Shown here: positions 42,598 to 51,983 of the stretch, in pieces
Layout of the letters: each line of letters starts with the position of its first letter
Numbering within the stretch: position 1 is the first letter of the stretch
DNA from: Wujia chipingensis
Lineage (GTDB): Bacteria; Bacillota; Clostridia; Lachnospirales; Lachnospiraceae
Reading direction: 5' to 3'
DNA length: 64,000 nt
Assembly: GCF_014337155.1 (NCBI RefSeq)
Contig: NZ_CP060632.1
Span: 442,001-506,000 of the forward strand
Notes under the pieces: model-generated
The model's database searches: none
Seen by the model: the letters and a program-made list of their open reading frames with translations, nothing else
Told to the model about the DNA's origin: nothing
Position numbers and translations under genes: made by a program

Positions 42598-42671
42598 GCG
42601 GTCGTAGCTCAGCTGGATAGAGCACTTGGCTACGGACCAAGGTGTCGGGAGTTCGAATCTTCTCGGCCGCA
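42598..42671 (+). tRNA. tRNA-Arg (anticodon ACG)
   Basis: Cloverleaf of 74 nt: acceptor GCGGTCG / CGGCCGC, D arm GCTC...GAGC, anticodon arm CTTGG-CTACGGA-CCAAG with anticodon ACG, T arm GGGAG-TTCGAAT-CTTCT, discriminator A. CCA is not encoded. The ACG wobble A would need editing to inosine by TadA. Confidence 0.97.
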
Positions 42672-42678
42672 TAACTTA

Positions 42679-42708
42679 AAGCTTCTCGAGCAATCGGGAA
42701 GCTTTTTT
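42679..42708 (+). terminator. Terminator after tRNA-Arg
   Basis: AAGCTTC / GAAGCTT stem with partly paired loop, then a T run. Confidence 0.85.
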
Positions 42709-42721
42709 GCGCGTTCCTACA

Positions 42722-42804
42722 AGCACTGCACACCTGCATGCACGCGTATAGCGCGCCAGCGCGACACGAACATGGAGCGAAGCGGAATGTGAGTGTGCAG
42801 TGCT
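42722..42804. repeat. 83-bp hairpin element D
   Basis: Perfect 12-bp arms AGCACTGCACAC (42722-42733) / GTGTGCAGTGCT (42793-42804). The interior is GC-rich (GCGCGCCAGCGCG) and contains GGAGCGAAGCGGAATGTGA, similar in style to the interiors of the other hairpin elements. It has no coding potential and lies right after the tRNA-Arg terminator. Confidence 0.7.
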
Positions 42805-42864
42805 ATATATAATATAATAAGGCAGATAAGACGAGAGATTCAATCTTTAATTTTATAGTTAATA

Positions 42865-43059
42865 TGCGAGCAACCAAAGTGTAGATACGGATGATATATG
42901 CAACAAATACTCAAGCAGACCGTTGAAATACATCGGCACTTAATGAGCGGCAGCAATTTTGCTGCTGCGAATTTAGTACCGTTATGTATTGAACCGAGCG
43001 AGAGCGCGTCTGCGGAGGATTCTGTTGCATATATTATCCGTAGGATAAATGGGGCTCGC
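42865..43059. repeat. Hairpin element C with conserved 99-nt core
   Basis: Arms TACGGATGATATATGCAACA (42886-42905) and its near-perfect complement at 43023-43042 (19 of 20, the other being a G-T pair), with outer TGCGAGC / GCTCGCA. They enclose a core at 42915-43013 bounded by GCAGAC / GTCTGC, which shares its conserved blocks (GGCACTTA, GCGGCA, TTTAGTACC, GAGCGAGAG) with the core at 29136-29232. Helices inside differ by paired changes. The element lies between tRNA-Arg and tRNA-Gln in a gene-free stretch. Confidence 0.8.
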
Positions 43060-43069
43060 AATTCAAAAT

Positions 43070-43100
43070 AAAAAAGACGATCGAACCTCGACCGTCTTAT
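43070..43100 (-). terminator. Terminator of tRNA-Gln
   Basis: On the minus strand AAGACGGTCGA / TCGATCGTCTT stem followed by Ts. Confidence 0.8.
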
Positions 43101-43103
43101 AAG

Positions 43104-43176
43104 CTGGGCTACCAGGATTCGAACCTGGAAAATGCTGGAGTCAGAGTCCAGTGCCTTACCATTTGGCGATAGCCCA
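43104..43176 (-). tRNA. tRNA-Gln (anticodon CTG)
   Basis: 73-nt cloverleaf on the minus strand: acceptor TGGGCTA / TAGCCCA, anticodon arm CTGGA-CTCTGAC-TCCAG with anticodon CTG, T arm CCAGG-TTCGAAT-CCTGG, discriminator G. Confidence 0.97.
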
Positions 43177-43219
43177 TCATTATGAAGTTTGGAGACTCTT
43201 TTGTGTCTCACAAGATGGT

Positions 43220-43248
43220 ATTATATTACATGTCTTTTGAAATTGCAA
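43220..43248 (-). promoter_or_regulatory. Promoter of tRNA-Gln
   Basis: On the minus strand TTGCAA, 17-nt spacer, TATAAT, about 45 nt before the tRNA. Confidence 0.75.
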
Positions 43249-43438
43249 GCCTTTTTTGAAAAAAAATTACAAAAAGTTGAAACATACTACAATTCCGCCT
43301 ACTTGTCAGGAATTGGATAAATAATTGTTTGACAAACGGAAACAAATACTATATGATTGCTTACGTTGAACGCTAGGAGAAAACAAAGATTTATGTAAAT
43401 CGATTGCGTAGTGAACAACCATTTGAAAGGAAGTAATT

Positions 43439-43789
43439 ATGAGCAGCGTAATATATGTGGTTCCGTGGGCCATTTGTGATACAGAAAGCATATATGTGAA
43501 GAAAGTCAAGGGCGACGATGTACAGGTGCCAGAGAAGGGCAGTGAGTTTAATTCATGGTGCATCCGAAACGTGATTGCAAGTCCGGATCGCAGAACAAAG
43601 GATACGTATGCGATTGTGGATGTATTCAATGGCTATAAGGAAAAGATGAATGAGAAGGGCATGTCTGTGTTCTCACTTACCAATTCACAGGATGTATTGG
43701 AAAATCTGGGCTTCCAGAAAGCGGATGATACAGAGGCATCATTTATAAAGAATAAAGTTTTGAAGTTGAATAAGGACAAGAAAAAATAG
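43439..43789 (+). CDS. Conserved-looking small protein, unknown
   Basis: A 116-residue protein starting at ATG after GAAAGGAAGT. The sequence SSVIYVVPWAICDTESIYVK and FNSWCIRNVIASPDRRTKDT suggests a small alpha/beta fold with no signal peptide or membrane helix; the C terminus is lysine-rich. I do not recognise the family. It is monocistronic with its own terminator that overlaps the stop codon. Confidence 0.75.
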   Translation: MSSVIYVVPWAICDTESIYVKKVKGDDVQVPEKGSEFNSWCIRNVIASPDRRTKDTYAIVDVFNGYKEKMNEKGMSVFSLTNSQDVLENLGFQKADDTEASFIKNKVLKLNKDKKK

Positions 43790-43816
43790 ACCACGCATGT
43801 TTGTGGTCTATTTTTT
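43788..43816 (+). terminator. Terminator overlapping a stop codon
   Basis: Stem AGACCAC / GTGGTCT, 8-nt loop, T run. The first arm begins within the stop codon of the preceding gene. Confidence 0.88.
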
Positions 43817-43831
43817 AGAAAGTAGGAAAAA

Positions 43832-44671
43832 ATGATAGAAATTGGAAAATGGAATGATCTGAAAGTCATTCGCTCGAAAGACTTTGGTATATACCTTGGT
43901 GAAGAGGACAGCTCGACGGCAGAGACGGTGCTGCTTCCGAGAAAACAGGTGCCGGAGGGTGTGAAAGCCGGTGCATCCCTGCGCGTCTTTATTTACCGTG
44001 ATTCACAGGACCGAATCATTGCGACAACGAATACACCATTGATCACAGTCGGTGAGGTAAAGAAGCTGCAGGTAAAGAGCGTGACAAGCTTAGGTGCATT
44101 TATGGACTGCGGGCTGGAACGTGACGTGCTGCTTCCATTTAAAGAACAGACGGCGAAGGTGGAGGCTGGGAAGTCCTATCTGGTGCGGATGTATGTGGAT
44201 AAATCCGGACGTCTGGCAGTGTCAATGAAGATAGGAAAAGAATTGCAGCCAATCGAAGGCTACGAAGAAGGACAGGATTTCGTTGGAACCGTGTATGAGT
44301 TCAAGAAGGATTTTGGTGCATTTGTGGCAATTGACGACAAATATCCGGGACTCATCTATACAAGTGAATTGTATGCGCCAGTGAGGGTCGGCGATGAAGT
44401 ACATGGCAGAATCGTAAAGATCCGTCCGGATGGAAAGGCAGATCTCGCGTTGCGGAAGCTTGCGTATGCGCAGATGGAAGAGGACAGTGAGATGGTATAT
44501 GCCGTTATAAAGAGTTATAAGGGCGTTTTGCCGTTTACAGATAAGGCAGATAAGGATATAATCAAGAAGGAGTTCGGACTCAGTAAAAACGCGTTTAAGC
44601 GCGCCTGTGGACGTCTCTTAAAAGAGGGAAAGATCCGCATTACGGAGAAGACAATCGAACTCGTTGATTAG
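43832..44671 (+). CDS. CvfB-like S1-domain RNA-binding protein
   Basis: A 279-residue protein with tandem S1-type beta barrels (FGIYLGEEDSSTAETVLLPR, then VTSLGAFMDCGLERDVLLPF, then GTVYEFKKDFGAFVAIDDKY PGLI) and a C-terminal winged helix (GVLPFTDKADKDIIKKEFGL SKNAFKRACGRLLKEGKIRI). That order is the CvfB/YitL family, RNA-binding regulators of virulence and general expression in Firmicutes. ATG follows AGAAAGTAGGAAAA. Confidence 0.93.
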   Translation: MIEIGKWNDLKVIRSKDFGIYLGEEDSSTAETVLLPRKQVPEGVKAGASLRVFIYRDSQDRIIATTNTPLITVGEVKKLQVKSVTSLGAFMDCGLERDVLLPFKEQTAKVEAGKSYLVRMYVDKSGRLAVSMKIGKELQPIEGYEEGQDFVGTVYEFKKDFGAFVAIDDKYPGLIYTSELYAPVRVGDEVHGRIVKIRPDGKADLALRKLAYAQMEEDSEMVYAVIKSYKGVLPFTDKADKDIIKKEFGLSKNAFKRACGRLLKEGKIRITEKTIELVD

Positions 44672-44780
44672 ATAACATTTATAGGAGGCGCATATGTGCG
44701 AAGCACATATTCAGGATGCGCCGACGACATGCCGCCGAACGAATGTGAGGGGGCAACACCACAAAGGAGGTACTTATATT

Positions 44781-45161
44781 ATGAAGACAGTGATTCAGAC
44801 ACCAAAGGCACCAGCCGCAATCGGACCATATTCACAGGCGATTGCAGTTGGAGATATGATTTATACATCAGGTATGATTCCAATCATTCCAGAAACGGGC
44901 GAGCTTGAGACAGGCGATGTTAAGGCACAGGCGAAGCAGGCAATCGGAAACCTGATTGCGTTGTTGAATGAGGCAGGCAGCGATGCGGAGCATGTGGTAA
45001 AGACGACGGTATTTATTAAAGATATGAATGATTTTGCGGCAGTGAATGAAGTATATGCAACGTTCTTTGAGAAAGACTGTCCGGCACGTTCGTGTGTGGA
45101 GGTTGCAAGACTTCCAAAGGATGTGAAGATTGAAATCGAAGCAATCGCAATCAAAAAATAA
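44781..45161 (+). CDS. ridA: RidA family enamine/imine deaminase
   Basis: The start is the ATG at 44781 (MKTVIQTPKAPAAIGPYSQA) after AAAGGAGG, giving the normal 126 residues; the frame open further upstream lacks a ribosome site. Family motifs: YTSGMIPIIPETGEL, VKTTVFIKDMNDFAAVNEVY, RSCVEVARLPKDVKIEIEAI, with the active-site Arg and Glu. It removes reactive 2-aminoacrylate and enamines formed by PLP enzymes. A branched-chain aminotransferase gene follows, a sensible neighbour. Before it lies ATATGTGC-GAA-GCACATAT, a small hairpin (about 44696-44714). Confidence 0.96.
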   Translation: MKTVIQTPKAPAAIGPYSQAIAVGDMIYTSGMIPIIPETGELETGDVKAQAKQAIGNLIALLNEAGSDAEHVVKTTVFIKDMNDFAAVNEVYATFFEKDCPARSCVEVARLPKDVKIEIEAIAIKK

Positions 45162-45291
45162 TATAATAAGTATATTGAACAGTAAAAACAAGTGAAAACG
45201 CTCGATTATGTTATTTTCTGCTTGCATAATTACATATGAGTGGTAAAATAAAGGGCAGATAATACGCATGAGGGAAAGGAAGTAATAAATC

Positions 45292-46314
45292 ATGAGCAAA
45301 AATATTGATTGGTCTTCACTCGGCTTTGGCTATGTGCAGACAGACAAGCGTTTCGTATCAAACTATAAGAACGGTGCATGGGATGATGGTGTACTGACCG
45401 AGGATGCAACAGTTAATCTGAGTGAGTGTGCCGGAGTTCTTCAGTATGCACAGACCTGTTTTGAAGGTTTGAAAGCATATACAACAGAGAAGGGACAGAT
45501 CGTGATTTTCCGTCCTGACTTAAATGCATCCCGTATGGCAGATTCCTGCAAGCGTCTGGAGATGCCTGTATATCCGGAGGATAAGTGGGTTGATGCAGTC
45601 GTAAAGACAGTAGAGGCGAATATTGACTGGGTACCACCATATGGTTCCGGTGCAACCCTGTACATCCGTCCATATATGTTCGGCAGCAACCCGGTTATCG
45701 GTGTAAAGCCAGCGGATGAGTATCAGTTCCGTGTATTCTGTACACCAGTTGGTCCTTACTTCAAGGGCGGTGCAAAGCCAATCGTAATCCGTGTCAGTGA
45801 TTATGACCGTGCAGCACCTCATGGAACAGGTCATATCAAGGCTGGATTGAACTACGCTATGAGCTTATATCCAATCGTAGATGCACATAATCAGGGCTTC
45901 GCTGAGAATATGTATCTGGATGCTGCAACACGTACAAAGGTAGAGGAGACAGGTGGAGCAAACTTCATCTTCGTTACAAAGGATGGCACATTGGTAACAC
46001 CAAAGTCAGACAGTATCCTTCCTTCTATCACACGTCGTTCATTGATGGTAGTTGCGGAGAAGTACCTTGGCATGAAGGTGGAGCACAGAGAGGTTTACTT
46101 CGATGAGGTTAAGGATTTCGCAGAGTGTGGTCTGTGTGGTACAGCTGCAGTTATCTCTCCAGTTGGAAAGATTAACGACCACGGCAAGGAAATCTGCTTC
46201 CCAAGTGGAATGGAAGAGATGGGACCATATACAAAGAAGCTGTATGACGCTCTGACAGGTATCCAGATGGGACGTATCGAGGCACCAGAAGGCTGGATTA
46301 AGGTAATCAAATAA
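45292..46314 (+). CDS. ilvE: Branched-chain amino acid aminotransferase
   Basis: A 340-residue class IV PLP aminotransferase of the long (BCAT2-like) type: FGYVQTDKRFVSNYKNGAWD, CFEGLKAYTTEKGQIVIFRP, SGATLYIRPYMFGSNPVIGV, the probable PLP lysine in GHIKAGLNYAMS, and ECGLCGTAAVISPVG. It interconverts Leu, Ile and Val with their keto acids. Ribosome site GGAAAGGAAG. Together with leuA at 61433 it covers parts of leucine synthesis in this window. Confidence 0.97.
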   Translation: MSKNIDWSSLGFGYVQTDKRFVSNYKNGAWDDGVLTEDATVNLSECAGVLQYAQTCFEGLKAYTTEKGQIVIFRPDLNASRMADSCKRLEMPVYPEDKWVDAVVKTVEANIDWVPPYGSGATLYIRPYMFGSNPVIGVKPADEYQFRVFCTPVGPYFKGGAKPIVIRVSDYDRAAPHGTGHIKAGLNYAMSLYPIVDAHNQGFAENMYLDAATRTKVEETGGANFIFVTKDGTLVTPKSDSILPSITRRSLMVVAEKYLGMKVEHREVYFDEVKDFAECGLCGTAAVISPVGKINDHGKEICFPSGMEEMGPYTKKLYDALTGIQMGRIEAPEGWIKVIK

Positions 46315-46317
46315 TTT

Positions 46318-47346
46318 ATGAATAAAAAAATATTAACCATCACAATTCCCTGCTATAATTCGCAGGACTATATGAAGAAGTGCGTGGATCACGCATTGCT
46401 TGGTGGCGAACTGGTAGAAATACTGATTGTGGATGATGGATCTACAGACGACACCGCGAAGATCGCAGATGCCTATGCGGAGAAATATCCGACGATCGTA
46501 AAGGCAATTCATAAAGAAAATGGTGGGCATGGCGATGCGGTGAATACCGGTATCGCTCATGCAACCGGAGTCTATTTCAAGGTCGTTGACAGTGATGACT
46601 GGCTTGATAAAGAAGCCTATAAGCAGGTGTTGAAGGTCTTGAAGAAGCTTGTGGAAGATGAGAAGGATTTAGATGTCCTGCTCTCCAACTATATCTATGA
46701 TAAGGTGGAACGCCGGAAGAAGCGTGTCATGCGTTATCATGGTGCTTTGCCGGAGAAACGGATCATAAGCTGGGAAGACAGCCGGATTCGGTTCAACAAG
46801 TTTCAGTATGTATTGATGCATTCGGTGATTTACCGGACACAGCTGCTGAAGGACTGCGGACTGCAACTTCCGAAGCATACATTTTATGTGGATAATCTCT
46901 ATATCTTTGAACCGATGATCCATGTGAAGAAGCTGATGTACTTAAATGTCGACTTGTATCACTATTATATTGGCAGAGAAGGACAGTCGGTCAATGAAAA
47001 GACGATGATGAAGCGGATCGATCAGCAGATGCTTGTCAATCGGACGCTGATCCAGTTTTTCAGTGAGAACCGAAAAGAACTCCCTCCACAGATGTACCGT
47101 TTCCTGTTCCAGTACTTAGATATGATGATGTGTGTTGCATCGAGTATCTGTGTTGTATCGAAGGACAAGGAGCTGTATAAGAAGAAAAAAGAGCTGTGGA
47201 AGTATCTGAAGGATACGGATGCAGAATTATACAAGGAGCTTCGAACAACGTTGTTTGGAATCACATTCAATCTGCACGGACCAACGGGCAGATGGTTTGC
47301 AAGAACCGGATATCGTCTGTTCCAGAAGTTGTTTGGATTTAATTAG
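46318..47346 (+). CDS. Family 2 glycosyltransferase
   Basis: A 342-residue GT-A enzyme: LTITIPCYNSQDYMKKCVDH, ILIVDDGSTDDT, KENGGHGDAVNTGIAHATG and the DxD-type VVDSDDWLD. It starts 3 nt after the ilvE stop, so it is translated with it. Acceptor unknown; probably a cell-surface glycan. A strong two-way terminator follows. Confidence 0.94.
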   Translation: MNKKILTITIPCYNSQDYMKKCVDHALLGGELVEILIVDDGSTDDTAKIADAYAEKYPTIVKAIHKENGGHGDAVNTGIAHATGVYFKVVDSDDWLDKEAYKQVLKVLKKLVEDEKDLDVLLSNYIYDKVERRKKRVMRYHGALPEKRIISWEDSRIRFNKFQYVLMHSVIYRTQLLKDCGLQLPKHTFYVDNLYIFEPMIHVKKLMYLNVDLYHYYIGREGQSVNEKTMMKRIDQQMLVNRTLIQFFSENRKELPPQMYRFLFQYLDMMMCVASSICVVSKDKELYKKKKELWKYLKDTDAELYKELRTTLFGITFNLHGPTGRWFARTGYRLFQKLFGFN

Positions 47347-47352
47347 ACAAAT

Positions 47353-47397
47353 AAAAAAATTCCGAAGTTTGTTTATATCAGACTTCGGAATTTTTTA
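47353..47397. terminator. Bidirectional terminator
   Basis: Stem AAAAAATTCCGAAGT / ACTTCGGAATTTTTT, which has T runs on both strands and separates the convergent glycosyltransferase and PAP2 genes. Confidence 0.92.
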
Positions 47398-47401
47398 TTT
47401 A

Positions 47402-48040
47402 TCATTGTTTCTTTCTGCCCCAAGGGATTACATAGACAATCGGATAGAGGATTGCTGCCAGCGCAAATGCACCGATGACATCCCATACGGAATGCTGCTT
47501 CAAAAACATGGTAGATAAGATGATCAGGATGCCGATGATTGTTGCGATTACCTTGATCCATGTTTTATCTTTCATGCCCTTGCTCCTGTACAGGGCAACG
47601 AGACAACCAAGTGTGTTAAATACGTGCAGACTTGGGAATACGTTCGTGCTTGTGTCTGTCTTATACAGCATCTTGACGAGTTTTGCACACAGGTTATTGT
47701 TGTAGGAGATATCCTGCCGCAGATCCAGACCATTGTGCCAGATGGTGCAGATGATCAGGAAAATCGTCATGCCGCTGAACAGATACGCACAGCATTGATA
47801 ATATTCTTTCTTGGAATAGAAAAATTCATAGCCGACAATCGCCGGGACGAACAAAAACCACATAAAATACGGAATAATAAAATATTCACAGAACGGAATC
47901 TTGTAGTCGATTGGCATCGATACAAGATGAAAATCCGTAGTTACTGTCTTTTCCAGCCACATAAACCATGGCATGTAGAAAACGATGTAGAGTAGTGTCC
48001 ATATGTGGTTATATTTTCTGATGAATTTTCCTGCCTTCAT
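47402..48040 (-). CDS. PAP2-superfamily membrane phosphatase
   Basis: A 212-residue six-helix protein if started at the ATG at 48040 (MKAGKFIRKYNHIWTL); the frame is open further upstream but would run into pyrG. The phosphatase motifs are partly visible: NVFPSLHVFNTLGCLVALYR (PSxH motif) and LKQHSVWDVIGAFALA (the third motif, HxxxD). It would dephosphorylate a lipid or sugar-lipid pyrophosphate at the membrane. Neither candidate start has a clear ribosome site. Downstream of pyrG on the same strand. Confidence 0.85.
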   Translation of the reverse strand: MKAGKFIRKYNHIWTLLYIVFYMPWFMWLEKTVTTDFHLVSMPIDYKIPFCEYFIIPYFMWFLFVPAIVGYEFFYSKKEYYQCCAYLFSGMTIFLIICTIWHNGLDLRQDISYNNNLCAKLVKMLYKTDTSTNVFPSLHVFNTLGCLVALYRSKGMKDKTWIKVIATIIGILIILSTMFLKQHSVWDVIGAFALAAILYPIVYVIPWGRKKQ

Positions 48041-48107
48041 AAGGGGGTGTGAAAACCTTTCTTTTTCTTTTGTGTCACAAATCTGTTTGCCGACAGGAGT
48101 TAGTATA

Positions 48108-49718
48108 TCATGCTTCCTCAGAATGTGCAATCGCAGCGCCAACAAATCCTAAGAATAATGGATGAGCTTTGTTAGGACGACTCTTAAACTCTGGATGCGC
48201 CTGTGTTCCGATAAACCAAGGGTGATCTGGAAGCTCGATCATTTCTACGATATGACCATCTGGAGATAAACCAGACAGGAGCATGCCGTGATCGGTCAGA
48301 ACCTTTCTATAATCGTTGTTTACCTCATAACGATGTCTGTGACGTTCGTTGATGTGGTCCGTACCATATAACTGGTATGCTTTTGAACTCTTATCAAGTA
48401 CACAAGGATAAGAACCAAGTCTTAGTGTTCCGCCTAAGTCTGTGACACCATTCTGGTCAGGCATGATATGGATGACCTGATGGCTGGAACTAGGGTTGAA
48501 CTCGGAGCTGTTCGCATCCGGATAGCCGACAACATTTCTTACGAATTCCACGATGGTAAGCTGCATACCAAGACATAAGCCAAGGTATGGAATCTTGTTC
48601 TCCCGTGCATAGGTAATTGCCTCGATCATACCCTCGATACCACGGTCGCCGAAACCACCTGGAACTAAGATACCGGATACATCACCTAGGATCTCTGCAA
48701 CATTTTCCTTTGTTACAAGTTCGGAATCTACCCACTTGATCTCAACATCCGCACGATGTGCGACACCGGCATGCTTCAGGGATTCTACAACAGAGATGTA
48801 AGCGTCGTGCAGGCTGACATATTTTCCAACTAAAGCGACACGTACCTTCTTCTGCGGATGCTTCCAGTTGTCAACCATGGCGATCCAGTCGTCAAGATCT
48901 GGCTTTGGACATGGGATATGGAGGCATTTGCAGGCCGCATCGGCAAGCTTCTCGTGCTCCATAGCAAGTACCACTTCATATAATACATCCACGTCCAGAT
49001 TCTGGATGACACATTCGCTAGGAACGTTACAGAAACTGGCAATCTTATCTTTAATTGCTTTGTCTAACGGAAGGTCGGAACGGCAAACCAGGATATCTGG
49101 CTGGATACCAAGTGACTGACAAGTTTTTACACTTGCCTGTGTCGGCTTTGTCTTCAGTTCGCCGGATGATTTTAAGTAAGGAATCAGTGTGACGTGGATC
49201 ATGATGCAATTCTCATGTCCGACATCCAACTGAAACTGACGAATGGCTTCCATGTACGGCTGGCTCTCGATATCGCCGACAGTACCGCCAACTTCGATGA
49301 TCGCAATCTCATCGTCTTTTGCATCTGGATTACGATAGAAACGATCTTTGATTTCATTTGTAATATGAGGGATGATCTGAACCGTATGACCGCCGAAATC
49401 GCCACGGCGCTCCTTGTTCAGGATGCTCCAGTAAACCTTTCCTGTTGTCACGTTAGAACCCTTGTTCAGACTCTCATCGATAAAACGCTCGTAGTGTCCA
49501 AGATCCAGATCGGTTTCTGCACCGTCATCTGTTACAAATACTTCGCCATGCTGAATTGGGTTCATGGTTCCCGGGTCCATATTGACATATGGATCAAATT
49601 TCTGGCTGATCACTTTGTATCCGCGCGCTTTCAACAGACGTCCAAGTGATGCCGCGGTAATTCCTTTACCGAGACCGGATACAACGCCGCCAGTGACAAA
49701 AATGTACTTTACTGCCAT
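48108..49718 (-). CDS. pyrG: CTP synthase
   Basis: A 536-residue enzyme of full length with the amidoligase N-terminal domain ([40 protein letters not shown]) and the glutamine amidotransferase domain ([31 protein letters not shown] with the catalytic Cys, and HPEFKSRP). It makes CTP from UTP. The ATG has GGAAAGAGGAATG before it. No pyrG attenuator-type C-run leader was found upstream. Confidence 0.98.
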   Translation of the reverse strand: MAVKYIFVTGGVVSGLGKGITAASLGRLLKARGYKVISQKFDPYVNMDPGTMNPIQHGEVFVTDDGAETDLDLGHYERFIDESLNKGSNVTTGKVYWSILNKERRGDFGGHTVQIIPHITNEIKDRFYRNPDAKDDEIAIIEVGGTVGDIESQPYMEAIRQFQLDVGHENCIMIHVTLIPYLKSSGELKTKPTQASVKTCQSLGIQPDILVCRSDLPLDKAIKDKIASFCNVPSECVIQNLDVDVLYEVVLAMEHEKLADAACKCLHIPCPKPDLDDWIAMVDNWKHPQKKVRVALVGKYVSLHDAYISVVESLKHAGVAHRADVEIKWVDSELVTKENVAEILGDVSGILVPGGFGDRGIEGMIEAITYARENKIPYLGLCLGMQLTIVEFVRNVVGYPDANSSEFNPSSSHQVIHIMPDQNGVTDLGGTLRLGSYPCVLDKSSKAYQLYGTDHINERHRHRYEVNNDYRKVLTDHGMLLSGLSPDGHIVEMIELPDHPWFIGTQAHPEFKSRPNKAHPLFLGFVGAAIAHSEEA

Positions 49719-49814
49719 AGCTCATTCCTCTTTCCGTTTGATTTTTATATTATCATTCTTTTTGCTTTAGAAAAATTCAAAAATCATTATAAACGAAAAG
49801 GAAAACGAAGTCAA

Positions 49815-50774
49815 TTACAAATGGTTAGAATAAAACATAAGCTGAAAGACGCGGTTATCCTTTTTATTCTGCCGGAACAAATATTTGCCGGATTTTCCCA
49901 TTTTGCGGTAGGATTTCACGTCCTGATACTTCGTTACAATGTTCAAAAACTGTTGTTTCTCCTCTGGCACATGGTAGATTCGTTCAAAGGCTTTTGCCTG
50001 TCTGGAGATGTGACCGCCATTTGTACGGCTCTGCTTCAGGCGGCGGAAGAATTTGGAACAGCCGGAAGGAGCTGCTGCACCAAGCGTATTTCCTGCATGC
50101 TGGCGGTACTTATAATGAGCGGCGCTGTCGTAGTAAACTTCGCCGAAACAGGACGCAACTAGATAGAGCCACCAGTCGTGCATGTAGATATCCTGTGGCA
50201 TACTGATTCGGATATAAGACATAAGTGCCTGATTAAATACAATGCTTGCACCGCGGGCGATGTTCTCAATCAATGCGTTCCGAAAGTCCGGAATCAGTTC
50301 TTTGCCTGCGGTCTGCATAGATTCCGGAAGCAGGTTCAGTGCATCGTCCGTGTTCCAGGCATCACAACAGTAGAGAAGTGGTGTGGCAAATGTACGGATC
50401 TGGGAATCATTCTTCTTTTTCTTTGGGGATTTTGATTTGCGCATCTGTTCAAGCTTCTGGCAGGCGGTGGAAAGCTTGTCTTCGTCCCACACATCGTCCT
50501 GATCGGAGAGGGCATAGAAATCCACATCCGGGTCAGATAATTCGAACAGACGAAAGAAAGAAGCGACCACGCCGCAGTTTTCGCCACATAGGTAACAAAT
50601 GTTATCGTGGAGCGCGGCATAGGCGCGCAGGATATCCACGGTGCCATCGGAAGAACCGTCGTCGCGGACGAAGAGCTTCACGGCAACATTTTTCTGATTC
50701 AAGATACTGTCTAATTGTTCTTTCAAGTAAGCTTCGCCATTGTAAGTAGATAGCAGAACCTGAACTGTATACAT
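49815..50774 (-). CDS. Family 2 glycosyltransferase (rhamnosyl-type)
   Basis: A 319-residue enzyme beginning VQVLLSTYNGEAYLKEQLDS, then LFVRDDGSSDGTVDILRAYA and DFYALSDQDDVWDEDKL, the usual GT2 motifs of rhamnosyl- and related transferases. The C-terminal helix-rich part contains MHDWWLYLVASCFGEVYYDS. It lies 36 nt downstream of a GT4 gene on the same strand, forming a two-gene surface glycan unit. Confidence 0.94.
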   Translation of the reverse strand: MYTVQVLLSTYNGEAYLKEQLDSILNQKNVAVKLFVRDDGSSDGTVDILRAYAALHDNICYLCGENCGVVASFFRLFELSDPDVDFYALSDQDDVWDEDKLSTACQKLEQMRKSKSPKKKKNDSQIRTFATPLLYCCDAWNTDDALNLLPESMQTAGKELIPDFRNALIENIARGASIVFNQALMSYIRISMPQDIYMHDWWLYLVASCFGEVYYDSAAHYKYRQHAGNTLGAAAPSGCSKFFRRLKQSRTNGGHISRQAKAFERIYHVPEEKQQFLNIVTKYQDVKSYRKMGKSGKYLFRQNKKDNRVFQLMFYSNHL

Positions 50775-50810
50775 AATAGTCTCCTTTTATAAATGCAATG
50801 TCGTAGACCG

Positions 50811-51983
50811 TTAATCGGTCAACTCTGTATAAATCGTAGTCATAAGCTTGTGTACAAGCGAAATATCAAAATATTTCCTGCAGTTTGTCTGGTTTTCTTC
50901 ACCAAGTGCCTGTGCAAGTGCCGGATCATTGAGAATTTTATTGATTTTTGCTGCATATGCGTCTGCGTCCTTCGTTGGAAGCAGGTAATGCTTGCTGCGT
51001 GTATGTGGCTCTGAGGCAAGCAGATCGCGGTTTCCGCGGATATCCGAAGCGATGATTGGAAGTCCGGCAGCCATCGCCTGCATGACAGCGACGGATAATC
51101 CCTCCTGAAAGCTTGTAAATAAAAACAAATCCGCGCAGTGATACAGATCCAGCACATCCGTATGATAGCCCGCGAAAAATACACGGTCACCAACCTGCTG
51201 TTTCTGCGCTAGTTCCTTTAACGATGGTTCGAGAATGCCTTTGCCGCAGATCGCAAGGATTGCATCATCACGGTTGGACTTGGCAAATGCGCGGATTGAA
51301 GTCTCTACGTTCTTACGTGGAATCAATTCCGCAACCGTCAGTATAATCTTCTTGTCGGATGGCAGAACGAATCGTCTGCATACATCCGCTTTATCAACAC
51401 AGATGGAAGCAATCGTATCCGTATCCACGCCAACGCCTGGTACATAATGGACGTTTGGGTGATGAAACCGTCGTTTCGCCGCCTGATAATCCTCCTGATT
51501 TAAGGTAATCAGACAATCTGTTACATGGGACAGCCATTTTTCAACATTGTAATAAAGCAGATAATTCTTGATACCCGCACCACGGAAGAAGTGAAAACCG
51601 TGGACAAAGTAGATTACTTTTGTGCCATCTTTACGGAATTTCTTCGCGGCAAGCCGACCGACGACACCGCCAAATGGTGTTTGTGTATGCACGATCTGGC
51701 AAGGGTGGTTCCGCATATAGCGTTTCAGAATCCGGATGGACTTAAACGCTTTTCCAAGCTCTGTGATCTTCCGCGGAATCGGCAGATCGATGATCTCGAT
51801 ATCCTGTGCAGCAAGCTCGCTTGCGAACGCATGGATGCGTTCCACCGTGCTTGAATTTCCTTCTTGAAAATTCGCGGCAACGGAGATCGTGTAGCCCATA
51901 TCCTGTAAGATGCGGATATTATCTTTATTAAAATGGTCGATCATTGATGCGGAATTCGCAATCAATAAGGCATGTTTTTCCAT
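50811..51983 (-). CDS. Family 4 glycosyltransferase (GT-B fold)
   Basis: A 390-residue enzyme. The N-terminal half has ALLIANSASMIDHFNKDNIR and VHTQTPFGGVVGRLAAKKFR, the C-terminal half VAELIPRKNVETSIRAFAKS, YHTDVLDLYHCADLFLFTSF and QEGLSVAVMQAMAAGLPIIA, the EX7E-like site of GT4 retaining enzymes. Together with the GT2 gene downstream it probably builds capsular or teichoic-type polysaccharide. Confidence 0.95.
   Translation of the reverse strand: MEKHALLIANSASMIDHFNKDNIRILQDMGYTISVAANFQEGNSSTVERIHAFASELAAQDIEIIDLPIPRKITELGKAFKSIRILKRYMRNHPCQIVHTQTPFGGVVGRLAAKKFRKDGTKVIYFVHGFHFFRGAGIKNYLLYYNVEKWLSHVTDCLITLNQEDYQAAKRRFHHPNVHYVPGVGVDTDTIASICVDKADVCRRFVLPSDKKIILTVAELIPRKNVETSIRAFAKSNRDDAILAICGKGILEPSLKELAQKQQVGDRVFFAGYHTDVLDLYHCADLFLFTSFQEGLSVAVMQAMAAGLPIIASDIRGNRDLLASEPHTRSKHYLLPTKDADAYAAKINKILNDPALAQALGEENQTNCRKYFDISLVHKLMTTIYTELTD

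Noticed and set aside
44694..44780. N-terminal extension of RidA
   Set aside because: The extension has no ribosome site and normal RidA length is obtained from the ATG at 44781, which has AAAGGAGG.
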